Below, one piece after another: positions 21,698 through 29,715 of a stretch of DNA of 64,000 bases. How positions within the stretch are numbered: position 1 is the first letter of the stretch; every line of letters starts with the position of its first letter. This DNA is from Candidatus Paceibacter sp. (GTDB lineage: Bacteria > Patescibacteria > ABY1 > S139-126). A program made the position numbers and the translations under genes. The stretch lies in assembly GCA_020724865.1 (NCBI GenBank), contig DYGA01000001.1, forward strand, positions 205,572 to 269,571. Direction: 5' to 3'. The notes under the pieces were generated by a model. That model saw only the letters and a list, made by a program, of their open reading frames with translations, was not told the origin of the DNA and ran no database searches.

Positions 21698-24439
21698 TTA
21701 AACCTCTTTCATCTCTAGCCAGTTATTTCCAGATTTAATATCAACCACCAATGGAACTTTAAGTGTAGCAACTGATTCCATAGTATTTTTTATTTGTTGG
21801 GCAACTTTATTAATTTGATTTACAGGTATTTCAAATACTAATTCATCATGGACCTGTAGGAGCATTTTTATTTCCGGATTTTTTTGACAAATCTGTTTAT
21901 AAACAGCTATCATGGCCAGTTTCATAATATCAGCACTAGTACCTTGGACAGGTAAGTTGATGGCAGCTCGTTCAGCAGCATTTCTAACCTGGGTAATATT
22001 TGAATTTATTTCTGGTAAGTAACGTTTACGGCCAAACATAGTAGTAACATAGCCTTGTTCTCTGGCTTGTTGAATTATTTCAGTAGTAAATTGTTTCATT
22101 CTTGGAAAGCGGTAAAAATATTTATCAATAAATTGTTTAGCTTGGGATCTGGATATGCCTGTTCTTTCTGCTAAGCCAAATGGTCCCATGCCATACAGTA
22201 CACCAAAATTTACTTCTTTGGCTTGACGTCGCATATCATTATCAACTTTAGCAAAAGGCACATCAAAAATAAAAGCTGCTGTGGTCCGATGAATATCTTG
22301 ACCTTCTTGAAAAGCTTTAATTAGATTTTGATCTCCCGAAAGATGGGCTACTACCCTGAGTTCTATTTGTGAATAATCAGCTGACAGTAAGACATGGTCT
22401 TTTTCGGCAATGAAAGAACCGCGAATTTTTTTGCCCAAAGGAGTACGAATAGGAATATTTTGTAAATTAGGATCAGATGAAGATAATCTACCAGTAGCGG
22501 TAATAGTTTGATTGTAACTGGTATGAACTCGGCCGGTTTTAGGATTGATCAGTTTAGGCAATGCTTCAATATATGTAGAACGAAGTTTGGTTAATTCACG
22601 ATAATCTGAGATCATATCAATAACTGGATGCAGTCCCCGCATTTTTTCCAATTCGCCCGCCGCAGTTGATATGCCAGTTTTGATTTTTTTTAGACCTTGA
22701 GTTGGAATATCCAATTTTTCAAACAGAATTTTTTTTAATTGTAAAGGTGAAGCAATATTGAATTTTTCCCCGACCTGATTGTATATATTTGTTTCCAGCT
22801 TACTGATTTGTTGGGTAACTTTTTTATTTAATTGGTTTAAATATTTACTATCAATTTTAATGCCGTTTTTTTCCATAGCAGTCAAAATAGCGACCAGAGG
22901 CATTTCAATTTGTTGAAAAAGTTTTTCTAAATCATTTTTTTTTAATTCAATTTGTAAATTTTTATAAAGCCTATAAGTAAAATCGGCATCTTCACAAGCA
23001 TAATTACAAATTTGTTGCGCAGTTAGATCAGACATAGTCAGTTGATTTTTGCCTTTTTTGCCCAGCAACGATTCAATCGGAATCATGTCATGGCCAAATT
23101 CAGAAAAAACTATATTGTCCAACTTCAATCTTCTTTCGCCCGGTCTTAATAAATAAGCAGCAATCATTGTATCAAAATATATCTTGTGTATGTTTATGTC
23201 TGCTTGGGACAGAGCGATTAGATCAAATTTTATATTATGGCCTATAATTTTAGTTTGATTGGATAATATTTTTACCAATTTTTTAAAAGTAGTTGTGTTT
23301 TTTAAAGCTTGGTAATCAAGATAATAGGCCTCACCTTCCTGCCAAGCCAGGCTGATGCCTACCAGTTCGGCTTGCATAGCATTGGCGCTACTGGTTTCGG
23401 TGTCAAGAGTCAATATTTTTACAGATTTTAATTTAGTTATTAGAGTTTTTAAATCTTTTTCGTTGGCAATTAAATGATATTTTTGGGTAGTTTTTTTATT
23501 GTTCTGGTTGGGGTTTATTTGTAGGCTGACTTGGGTTAAATTTAATTTTTGTTCCAATTCAGGAATTTTTCCCAGTAATGATTTGAATTCTAGTTCCTGA
23601 AATAGTTTAATTAGTCTGTCTTTATTAGGACTGCGTAATTTACATTTTTCTAAAGTAAATTTAATTGGCACATCAGTTTTAATAGTGCCTAATTGTTTTG
23701 ACAAATAAGCATCGGCTTCATAGGTAGCCAATAATTCTTTGATCCGCGGTTTTATTTTTTTACTAAACTTATATTGTTGATATAAATTTTCTAAAGTTTT
23801 AAATTCCGATAAAAGTTCAATAGCAGTTTTTTCACCTATACCCTTCACTCCAGGGATGTTATCTGATGGGTCTCCGCGCAAAGCTTTAAAATCTATTAGT
23901 TGGTTGGGTTTAAGTCCATGGTATTTAGTTATCACTTCTTTAGTGTCATAAATAATTGTGTCAGCTAGACTGCGTCGCAAAGTATATACTTTGGTGTTAT
24001 CATCAACCAATTGTAAAGTGTCATAATCACCAGTAACAATATAGGTTTCAATATTTTTATTCTTTTCAAGGTTGCGACTAATTGTACCGATGATATCGTC
24101 GGCTTCGTAACCTTCTTTTTCAAAAATTGTAATATTAAAGGCCTCAACAATTTGTCTAATTATAGGTATTTGTGCATAAAGTTCATCTGGTTGTTTTTGT
24201 CTAGTGGCTTTATAATCAGCAAAAGCTTGATGCCTAAAGGTAGGTGTTTTTAAATCAAAAGTAACGGCCGCATAACTTGGTTTAATATCTTTTAAAACTC
24301 GCAGTAAAATTGTGACAAAACCATACACTGCATTAACCACCAGGCCAGATTTAGTCGTCAAAGGAGGGATAGCGTGAAAAGCGCGGTGAAGCAGCGCATT
24401 ACCGTCAATTATTATAAATTTTTCCTTTTTTTGGGGCAT
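21698..24439 (-). CDS. polA: DNA polymerase I
   Basis: 913 residues with all three domains. Residues 1-290 are the 5'-3' exonuclease (FIIIDGNALLHRAFHA, EADDIIGTI, GDPSDNIPGVKGIGEKTA). Residues about 325-510 are a 3'-5' exonuclease that keeps its metal ligands: TLDTETSS, IGHNIKFDL and YACEDADF. Residues about 540-913 are the polymerase: motif A DYSQIELRVVAHLSGD, motif B RRQAKEVNFGVLYGMG, motif C QVHDELVFEIP. It fills repair gaps and replaces RNA primers. It completes the excision repair set encoded here. An intact proofreading site is worth noting, since many bacterial PolA have lost it. Confidence 0.97.
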   Translation of the reverse strand: MPQKKEKFIIIDGNALLHRAFHAIPPLTTKSGLVVNAVYGFVTILLRVLKDIKPSYAAVTFDLKTPTFRHQAFADYKATRQKQPDELYAQIPIIRQIVEAFNITIFEKEGYEADDIIGTISRNLEKNKNIETYIVTGDYDTLQLVDDNTKVYTLRRSLADTIIYDTKEVITKYHGLKPNQLIDFKALRGDPSDNIPGVKGIGEKTAIELLSEFKTLENLYQQYKFSKKIKPRIKELLATYEADAYLSKQLGTIKTDVPIKFTLEKCKLRSPNKDRLIKLFQELEFKSLLGKIPELEQKLNLTQVSLQINPNQNNKKTTQKYHLIANEKDLKTLITKLKSVKILTLDTETSSANAMQAELVGISLAWQEGEAYYLDYQALKNTTTFKKLVKILSNQTKIIGHNIKFDLIALSQADINIHKIYFDTMIAAYLLRPGERRLKLDNIVFSEFGHDMIPIESLLGKKGKNQLTMSDLTAQQICNYACEDADFTYRLYKNLQIELKKNDLEKLFQQIEMPLVAILTAMEKNGIKIDSKYLNQLNKKVTQQISKLETNIYNQVGEKFNIASPLQLKKILFEKLDIPTQGLKKIKTGISTAAGELEKMRGLHPVIDMISDYRELTKLRSTYIEALPKLINPKTGRVHTSYNQTITATGRLSSSDPNLQNIPIRTPLGKKIRGSFIAEKDHVLLSADYSQIELRVVAHLSGDQNLIKAFQEGQDIHRTTAAFIFDVPFAKVDNDMRRQAKEVNFGVLYGMGPFGLAERTGISRSQAKQFIDKYFYRFPRMKQFTTEIIQQAREQGYVTTMFGRKRYLPEINSNITQVRNAAERAAINLPVQGTSADIMKLAMIAVYKQICQKNPEIKMLLQVHDELVFEIPVNQINKVAQQIKNTMESVATLKVPLVVDIKSGNNWLEMKEV

Positions 24440-24511
24440 ACAAATTTGTAATTTAATTCACAAGTTTGGCAATATTAATATTATATTGTTTTTAAAAGAA
24501 AATATTAATAC

Positions 24512-24542
24512 AAAAAATGCTAAGATTATCTTAGCATTTTTA
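24512..24542 (-). terminator. Terminator after the L-2-hydroxyglutarate oxidase gene
   Basis: Perfect 13-bp arms AAAAATGCTAAGA / TCTTAGCATTTTT with a 3-base loop, downstream of the minus-strand gene at 24563. Confidence 0.88.
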
Positions 24543-24562
24543 TATATTTATTGATAGAAAAA

Positions 24563-25759
24563 TCAAAGTTTTTTTAAAGCCATTTGAGCTATAGTTTCAC
24601 CAATTGCTAATGAAGCGGTAGCGGCTGGCGATGGGGTATTTAAGACATTTATAATTTTATCGTCATCATATATTAAAAAGTCATCTATCAATTTGCCATT
24701 TCGGTCGCAAGCTTGAGCTCTGACCCCAGCCCCTCCAGGAATTAAATCATTTTTGTTAATATTTGGCAGTAAACGTTGCAAGGCTTTGGTAAAGGCAGAT
24801 TTGTTGTAACTGCGATAAAATTCACCAAAACCCATTGGCCAGTATTTGAACATAACTTTTAAAAAACCCGGCCATAGTAAAGTGGAGAAAAGTTCTTTCA
24901 AGTGAATATCTGTTTTTTTATAACCTTCTTTACGAAAAGCAAGTACGGCATTTGGACCAGCTTCAACTGTTCCATTTATTCTCCGAGTAAAATGAACCCC
25001 CAAAAAAGGAAAGGTAGGATCAGGCACTGGATAAATAAGATTTCTTACTAAATGACGTTTTTTTTCGGCAATTTCATAATACTCGCCACGAAAAGGAATT
25101 ATTTTTACATCTATTTTTTGGTTTAATTTGGCCAGTTCATCTGATTGCAACCCCGCAGTATTGATCGCCAGTTTTGTTTTGACATTACCTTGATTGGTGA
25201 TTAGTTTTATAAAATCTGGTTGTTTTTTAATATTAGTTACTTTGGTGTTTAGTTTTATTTCCCCTGAGTATTTAGTAGTAAAAATTTCTGCATACTTTTT
25301 GCTAACCTCAGTGTAATCAACAATACCGGTGTATGGCACCCATAGCGCAGCTACTCCGCTAGCATAAGGTTCATAATTTTTTATTTCCTGAGCTGATATT
25401 TTTTTTATATTAACTAAACCGTTTTGTATACCTTTTTGGTAAAGTTCTTCCAATCTTGGCAGTTCAGCAGGTTTGGTAGCAATAATTAATTTTCCGCATA
25501 ATTCGTATTTGATATTATGGGCAGAGCAAAAATCAAGCAGCAGTTGATAACCGCGCCGACAATTTTTTGCCTTCAAACTACCTGGTTTGTAATAAATACC
25601 TGAGTGAATAACCCCGCTATTGTTGCCAGTTTGATGTTGAGCAATTTTTGTTTCTTTTTCCAATAAGACAACTTTTAAATCAGGATTAATTTTTTTTAGT
25701 TGTAAGGCAGTGGCTAGTCCTACAATTCCGCCACCAATAATTGCCAGATCATAAATCAT
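24563..25759 (-). CDS. lhgO: L-2-hydroxyglutarate oxidase-like FAD enzyme
   Basis: 398 residues, the length of LhgO. The N-terminal FAD-binding fold is intact: YDLAIIGGGIVGLATALQL, VVLLEKE, then QTGNNSGVIHSGIYYKPGSLKAKNC, which is the family's signature. NTAGLQSDELA, IPFRGEYYEI, PVPDPTFPFLGVHFTRRING and GPNAVLAF follow, and the end VLNTPSPAATASLAIGETIA fits. In E. coli the enzyme oxidises L-2-hydroxyglutarate to 2-oxoglutarate and passes electrons to the membrane quinone pool. A cell with no respiratory chain would need another acceptor. It is a single-gene unit between two terminators. Confidence 0.92.
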   Translation of the reverse strand: MIYDLAIIGGGIVGLATALQLKKINPDLKVVLLEKETKIAQHQTGNNSGVIHSGIYYKPGSLKAKNCRRGYQLLLDFCSAHNIKYELCGKLIIATKPAELPRLEELYQKGIQNGLVNIKKISAQEIKNYEPYASGVAALWVPYTGIVDYTEVSKKYAEIFTTKYSGEIKLNTKVTNIKKQPDFIKLITNQGNVKTKLAINTAGLQSDELAKLNQKIDVKIIPFRGEYYEIAEKKRHLVRNLIYPVPDPTFPFLGVHFTRRINGTVEAGPNAVLAFRKEGYKKTDIHLKELFSTLLWPGFLKVMFKYWPMGFGEFYRSYNKSAFTKALQRLLPNINKNDLIPGGAGVRAQACDRNGKLIDDFLIYDDDKIINVLNTPSPAATASLAIGETIAQMALKKL

Positions 25760-25767
25760 AAAAATAT

Positions 25768-25798
25768 AAAAATGCTACTATATAATAGTAGCATTTTT
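25768..25798 (-). terminator. Terminator after the gene 25820-26323
   Basis: Perfect 13-bp arms AAAAATGCTACTA / TAGTAGCATTTTT, loop TATAA, just before the start of the next minus-strand gene. Confidence 0.85.
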
Positions 25799-25819
25799 AA
25801 TTAGATTTTGATAATTATA

Positions 25820-26323
25820 TTAGGCAGCTTTTTCGGCTGATTCTGGTTTGTTTTTCTTTGGCACCATTTTTTTGCGCTGTTTGACATAAAGTTCAGCAAT
25901 TTCGGCGTTAATGTTGTTTAGTCTGTTTTTTCTTTCTGTTTGGCTTAATTTTTGCCATTCATTTTTGGGCAAAGAATATTTTTGAATAATTTTTTTTACT
26001 TCCATGGGCAGATGAGTTGTAGCTGGAGCTTTGATTTCAGTAAGCTCTTCCTCTGTTTCGTCTTTGGTTGAATTGTCTATTTTTTCTAAAATATAATTTT
26101 CTAAATTAAAATCATCTGGAATATTTTCAATAGGAATAAATTTTTTCTCTGGATCATTTTTGTTTAAACGTTCTTCCTCTTCAATTATTTCTGGTTGATA
26201 TATGTCGGTATCTAAATTTTTAGTTGGGTTATTTTTTCTGTCAATTTCTTCATGAATAGGAATATTTTCTTGCTCTATTTTTTTATCCGTTTTTTTAGGT
26301 GACTCCCAATTAAATAATTTCAT
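25820..26323 (-). CDS. Hypothetical acidic, low-complexity protein
   Basis: 167 residues, no family. The first 110 residues are Glu/Asp/Asn/Lys-rich and probably disordered (EIIEEEERLNKNDPEKK). A helical part follows at about 118-150 (MEVKKIIQKYSLPKNEWQKL, NRLNNINAEIAELYVKQRKK), and the tail is basic. There is no signal peptide or membrane segment. It has its own terminator and follows tRNA-Cys on the same strand. I see no clue to function. Confidence 0.65.
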   Translation of the reverse strand: MKLFNWESPKKTDKKIEQENIPIHEEIDRKNNPTKNLDTDIYQPEIIEEEERLNKNDPEKKFIPIENIPDDFNLENYILEKIDNSTKDETEEELTEIKAPATTHLPMEVKKIIQKYSLPKNEWQKLSQTERKNRLNNINAEIAELYVKQRKKMVPKKNKPESAEKAA

Positions 26324-26342
26324 AATTTTTTATTAATATTAA

Positions 26343-26417
26343 TGGAGGCCTGGACGGGAGTTGAACCCGTGTATAGCGGTTTTGCAGACCGCTGCCTTAC
26401 CACTTGGCTACCAGGCC
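26343..26417 (-). tRNA. tRNA-Cys (anticodon GCA)
   Basis: Acceptor GGCCTGG/CCAGGCC, discriminator T (U), encoded CCA, T-loop TTCAACT and anticodon loop CTGCAAA give GCA. U as discriminator base is the known identity element for tRNA-Cys. Confidence 0.95.
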
Positions 26418-26513
26418 GAAGCTAGTATTAAGTATTATATAGTATTAAGTAGCAAGTATAAAGAATATTAATTAACATTGATAGATTAACAAAATTTAAT
26501 TTTTAAATCAATC

Positions 26514-26544
26514 AAAAAATCCCGCATTGGTAACGGGATTTTTT
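26514..26544 (-). terminator. Terminator after the 3D-domain gene
   Basis: Perfect 11-bp arms AAAAAATCCCG / CGGGATTTTTT; it begins directly after the stop of the minus-strand gene. Confidence 0.88.
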
Positions 26545-26545
26545 G

Positions 26546-27058
26546 TTAATTTAATATTTCTACGGTTAAATATCGACGACCGAACTGTTTAGCATCAGGG
26601 ATTGATTCCATTAGTACATCCAGCCGTTCATTGTAGCGTTGATTCATGCGATCTCTGACTTCAAAGATAGTATCACCAAAATATTCAGGAATACGCACTT
26701 TTGTGCCAAAAGGCAACCAATTGGCAGCTACCACTTTAATATTTTTGTTTTGACAAATATTTGTACCATCAGCTGTGATACACGGCGTGCTGTCAGTTTG
26801 TTCGGGTACAGCGTTGTAAGCCGTGATTGTGACTTTTTTGGTCCGTACCACTTTAATTTCATTAACTGGTAATTGATAGTTAATTATTTCTGTTGCTTGG
26901 GCAGCTGGTTGTAGGTTGATGTTACTCTCCTCAGTCGGTAAGGCTAAAGCTGGAGCAGCTAATATTTCTGCCTGGGGTAATAAAAAAGTAAAAATTGAGG
27001 CAATAAATATAACTACTAGCAGCATTTGCCGTCCATATCTACGAACAAATAAATTCAT
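26546..27058 (-). CDS. Exported 3D-domain (double-psi barrel) protein
   Basis: 170 residues. Residues 10-35 are a signal peptide (MLLVVIFIASIFTFLLPQAEILAAPA). Residues about 75-168 form a 3D domain: TVTAYNAV-like KKVTITAYNAVPEQTDSTPCITADGT, ANWLPFGTKVRIPEYFGDTIFEVRDRMNQRY, then RLDVLMES, FGRRYLTVEIL. The three conserved Asp of the name are visible (TADG, VRDRM, RLDVLM). The domain resembles the MltA catalytic core and is found in cell-wall lytic enzymes, so it may act on peptidoglycan. There is no other wall-binding domain. Confidence 0.88.
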   Translation of the reverse strand: MNLFVRRYGRQMLLVVIFIASIFTFLLPQAEILAAPALALPTEESNINLQPAAQATEIINYQLPVNEIKVVRTKKVTITAYNAVPEQTDSTPCITADGTNICQNKNIKVVAANWLPFGTKVRIPEYFGDTIFEVRDRMNQRYNERLDVLMESIPDAKQFGRRYLTVEILN

Positions 27059-27213
27059 ACGGTTACTTAATACTTAAATTTGTAAAAAACCAATAAAAAA
27101 CACCCTGTTTTAGGGATTTTAGGATTTTAGCAAAATAAGTAAAAAATGTCAATCGTATAATTAGCTATTAGCTTTTAGCTTAAGCTGTTAAATCAATTAA
27201 CCAGAGATAGTTA

Positions 27214-27528
27214 TTATGGTTGGTAAAGATATTTTTTTAGGTCAATATAGTAATTGTTGCCAATTATTTTAATTTGAACACCTTCTTTATTCAGTAGTTG
27301 GGCTTGAATTTTTTTTGTAATTTGAGGGTTGATTATACTTATTAGACCGCGACTATTGATGACTCGGTGCCAAGGTATGTCTTGATAATTTATACTTGCC
27401 CGCAAAGCAAAACCAACCGTTCGGGCGGCTCGTGGAGTTGAAATAAGTCCAGCAATTTGTCCGTAAGTCATTACTTTACCAGCTGGTATAGTTTTTACAA
27501 TTTTATATACTTGTTTATAGAAATTCAT
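27214..27528 (-). CDS. Alkyltransferase-like protein (ATL, no catalytic Cys)
   Basis: 104 residues, matching the DNA-binding half of O6-methylguanine-DNA methyltransferase. FYKQVYKIVKTIPAGKVMTYGQIAGLI and RAARTVGFALR carry the helix-turn-helix and arginine finger. The methyl-accepting motif P-C-H-R-V is P-W-H-R-V here (Trp53 for Cys), the defining change of ATL proteins such as E. coli EybA/Atl and yeast Atl1. These cannot remove alkyl groups but bind O6-alkylguanine and pass it to nucleotide excision repair. All three uvr genes are in the window. No ribosome-binding site. Confidence 0.92.
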   Translation of the reverse strand: MNFYKQVYKIVKTIPAGKVMTYGQIAGLISTPRAARTVGFALRASINYQDIPWHRVINSRGLISIINPQITKKIQAQLLNKEGVQIKIIGNNYYIDLKKYLYQP

Positions 27529-27681
27529 AAGGTTAGTTTAATATAAAGTTGTGTTCAAAGCTACACTTATTCGCCTTGTATGATGTTTAGTGATTCATTT
27601 TGCTTATATTTTAATGCCACTCGATCGCTGGCGGTAGGAGGTTTAATTAATTTTTTCATACCATTATTAAATACCACTATT

Positions 27682-27720
27682 AAGATAAAAACTCTGGCTT
27701 TATGTCAGAGTTTTTATCTT
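27682..27720 (-). terminator. Terminator directly after tRNA-Gly
   Basis: Perfect 15-bp arms AAGATAAAAACTCTG / CAGAGTTTTTATCTT. On the minus strand the first arm begins at the A of the encoded CCA of tRNA-Gly, so the tRNA end and the terminator stem share a base. It closes a four-tRNA transcript. Confidence 0.8.
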
Positions 27721-27794
27721 GGAGCGGGTAGGGGGAATCGAACCCCCATCTTCAGCTTGGAAAGCTGTAATAATAGCCATTATACGATACCCGC
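27720..27794 (-). tRNA. tRNA-Gly (anticodon TCC)
   Basis: Acceptor GCGGGTA/TACCCGC, discriminator T (U), encoded CCA, D-arm TATAATGGCTATTA, T-loop TTCGATT. The loop TTTCCAA gives anticodon TCC. Confidence 0.93.
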
Positions 27795-27857
27795 AATTTT
27801 ACCTAACACGTAATACGGAACATTTTTGTTTGTTATATGTTATGTGTTACATGTCAT

Positions 27858-27934
27858 TGGTCGGGGTGAGAGGGCTCGAACCTCCGACCTCCTGCTCCCA
27901 AAGCAGGCGCGCTAGCCAACTGCGCTACACCCCG
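27858..27934 (-). tRNA. tRNA-Pro (anticodon TGG)
   Basis: Acceptor CGGGGTG/CACCCCG, discriminator A, encoded CCA, T-loop TTCGAGC. The loop TTTGGGA gives TGG. Confidence 0.95.
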
Positions 27935-28059
27935 TTAATTTAGATTATAAATTATTAATTATAAATTTAAAAATATCTAGCTGATAATCGTGAAGTTAAA
28001 ATAAATCCTAAATTCCAAAATCCAATAGATTTTAGTTTTTAGAATTTAGGATTTATTAG

Positions 28060-28134
28060 TGGTGCCGAGGGGCAGAATTGAACTGCCGACGCAAGGATTT
28101 TCAGTCCTTCGCTCTACCACTGAGCTACCTCGGC
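28060..28134 (-). tRNA. tRNA-Phe (anticodon GAA)
   Basis: Acceptor GCCGAGG/CCTCGGC, discriminator A, encoded CCA. The loop CTGAAAA gives GAA. Confidence 0.95.
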
Positions 28135-28152
28135 TTAATTTATTTTAATAAA

Positions 28153-28229
28153 TGGTGGGCATGCCTGGAGTTGAACCAGGGACCTCGTCATTATCAGTGA
28201 CGCGCTCTAACCAACTGAGCTACATGCCC
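28153..28229 (-). tRNA. tRNA-Ile (anticodon GAT)
   Basis: Acceptor GGGCATG/CATGCCC, discriminator A, encoded CCA. The loop CTGATAA gives GAT. It is the first of four tandem minus-strand tRNA genes (Ile, Phe, Pro, Gly). Confidence 0.95.
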
Positions 28230-28372
28230 CAAAAATAATTATTATTAAAATTCAGAGTATAAAATACCAAATTATATAATTTTTGACAAGCCAAAAAGTT
28301 TTATAAATTGTTTATAAATATATTAGCCAAATAATAAAAATTTTGATAATTTAGTAAAAGAAAGGTAAATTT

Positions 28373-29335
28373 ATGATTATATTTATTTATGGCACTGATA
28401 GTTGGCGCGCTCATCATAAAGTCATTGAATTGAAAAATAAATTTAAACAAAAAATTGATAGTAGTGGTTCAAGTATCGTGATGATTAACGGTGAAGATTT
28501 TGATATTGCTTCTTTTCGACAAAATCTATTATCCCAATCTTTATTTAGTAAGGGACGTATGATATTAATTCGTGATTTGTTAATCAAAAATCCCAAAAAA
28601 AAATTACAAGAGGAAATTATCGAAGTTTTAAAAAAGTCAGACAATCATACCATATTATGGTGGGAATATATAACTTCTCCTGATATTTTCAAGAAAGTTA
28701 AAACTAGTTTATTATTTAAATATCTAAAGCAGCAAAAATTTGTTCAAGAGTATAATAATTTAAAAGCTATACAATTGGAAAAATGGGTGCAAAGTAGGGT
28801 AAATGAACTAGAAGGAAAAATTGGCAATGTGGCTGTCAAAACTTTGTTGGCACAAGTGGGTGACAATTTATGGCAACTAGATAATGAAATACAAAAATTA
28901 GTCTTATATTGTGGCGGTAGGGAAATTACCGTCAAAGATATAATTGAAATGGTGGAAACAAAGGTGGGTGGCGATGGTTGGGAATTTCTCTATTATTTGT
29001 CACAAAATAATAAAGCCAAAGCGCTGGAAATTTTAGAAGAACAGTTACTTTTAGGCACTGAAGCTTTAGAAATTTTTGGTCGAATTGTTTGGCAGTTCCG
29101 TATTTTGTTATTAGTCAAAGATACCTTAGAAGAAAAAACTTTTACCAGCAATGAAATAGCCAATAAATTACAGTTACATCCCTATGTTGTACAGAAAACT
29201 TTACCAGTAATAAAAAACTTTTCTTTATCTAGGCTTAAAGAAATCTATAGTCAATTGTCAGAAATAGATTACAAAATAAAAACCGGAGCTTTAGATCCAG
29301 TGGTAATGTTAAATATGTTTATTATTGATTTGTAA
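28373..29335 (+). CDS. holA: DNA polymerase III subunit delta
   Basis: 320 residues, typical for HolA. The N-terminal fold (MIIFIYGTDSWRAHHKVIELKNKF, MINGEDFDIASFRQNLLSQSLFSKGRMILIRDLL) and the later pattern LEKWVQSRVNELEGKIGNVAVKTLLAQVGDNLWQLDNEIQKLVLYCG and EFLYYLSQNNKAKALEILEEQLLLGTEALEIFGRIVWQFRILL are those of the clamp-loader delta subunit, which opens the sliding clamp. AAAGG nine bases before the ATG is a weak ribosome-binding site. The gene is convergent with rpsT, a neighbour pair common in bacteria, though usually in the same direction. Confidence 0.93.
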   Translation: MIIFIYGTDSWRAHHKVIELKNKFKQKIDSSGSSIVMINGEDFDIASFRQNLLSQSLFSKGRMILIRDLLIKNPKKKLQEEIIEVLKKSDNHTILWWEYITSPDIFKKVKTSLLFKYLKQQKFVQEYNNLKAIQLEKWVQSRVNELEGKIGNVAVKTLLAQVGDNLWQLDNEIQKLVLYCGGREITVKDIIEMVETKVGGDGWEFLYYLSQNNKAKALEILEEQLLLGTEALEIFGRIVWQFRILLLVKDTLEEKTFTSNEIANKLQLHPYVVQKTLPVIKNFSLSRLKEIYSQLSEIDYKIKTGALDPVVMLNMFIIDL

Positions 29336-29347
29336 AATATTTAAGTT

Positions 29348-29377
29348 AAAAATCCGCCGTAACGGCGGATTTTTTTA
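29348..29377. terminator. Bidirectional terminator between holA and rpsT
   Basis: Perfect 12-bp arms AAAAATCCGCCG / CGGCGGATTTTT with a 3-base loop. Its last bases overlap the rpsT stop codon. Confidence 0.9.
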
Positions 29378-29644
29378 GACTTTATTTTGTTTATTTATTT
29401 TTTTTAGCAAGCGAGATTTTTTTCTGGCAGCATTATTTTTTTTAATAATTTTATTTTTAGCTGCTTTATCAATTAGAGATTGGGCATTTTTTACCAGTTC
29501 TTCAAGTTTTGTTTTATCATTTGCGGTGATTGCTTTATCAATTTTTTTCAGTAATGATTTAATATTACTTTTAACCCGATTATTTCTTTGGGCGTTTTTT
29601 TTAGATTTCCGTAAATCTTTAGCAGCTGATTTTGTATTGGGCAT
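29375..29644 (-). CDS. rpsT: 30S ribosomal protein S20
   Basis: 89 residues, very basic and all helical, the usual S20 size. MPNTKSAAKDLRKSKKNAQRNN at the N-terminus (family: M-x-x-x-x-S-A-x-K-R-x-R-x-x-x-x-R-x-x-x-N), then LLKKIDKAI, LVKNAQSLIDKAAKNKIIKKNNAARKKSRL are conserved. S20 binds 16S rRNA helices 9, 11 and 44. It lies 72 bases downstream of the RibL-TruB gene on the same strand. Confidence 0.95.
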   Translation of the reverse strand: MPNTKSAAKDLRKSKKNAQRNNRVKSNIKSLLKKIDKAITANDKTKLEELVKNAQSLIDKAAKNKIIKKNNAARKKSRLLKKINKQNKV

Positions 29645-29715
29645 AGTGATAGAAAATTAATAACTGATTAAGTAGACGTATCATAACAATTTAGACAAAA
29701 TAAATCAAGCCTGAA

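Noticed and set aside
27580..27943. Two plus-strand ORFs over the tRNA genes
   Set aside because: Their products (RGNRTPI, VGGIEPPSSAWKAV) are the known false translations of tRNA genes on the opposite strand.
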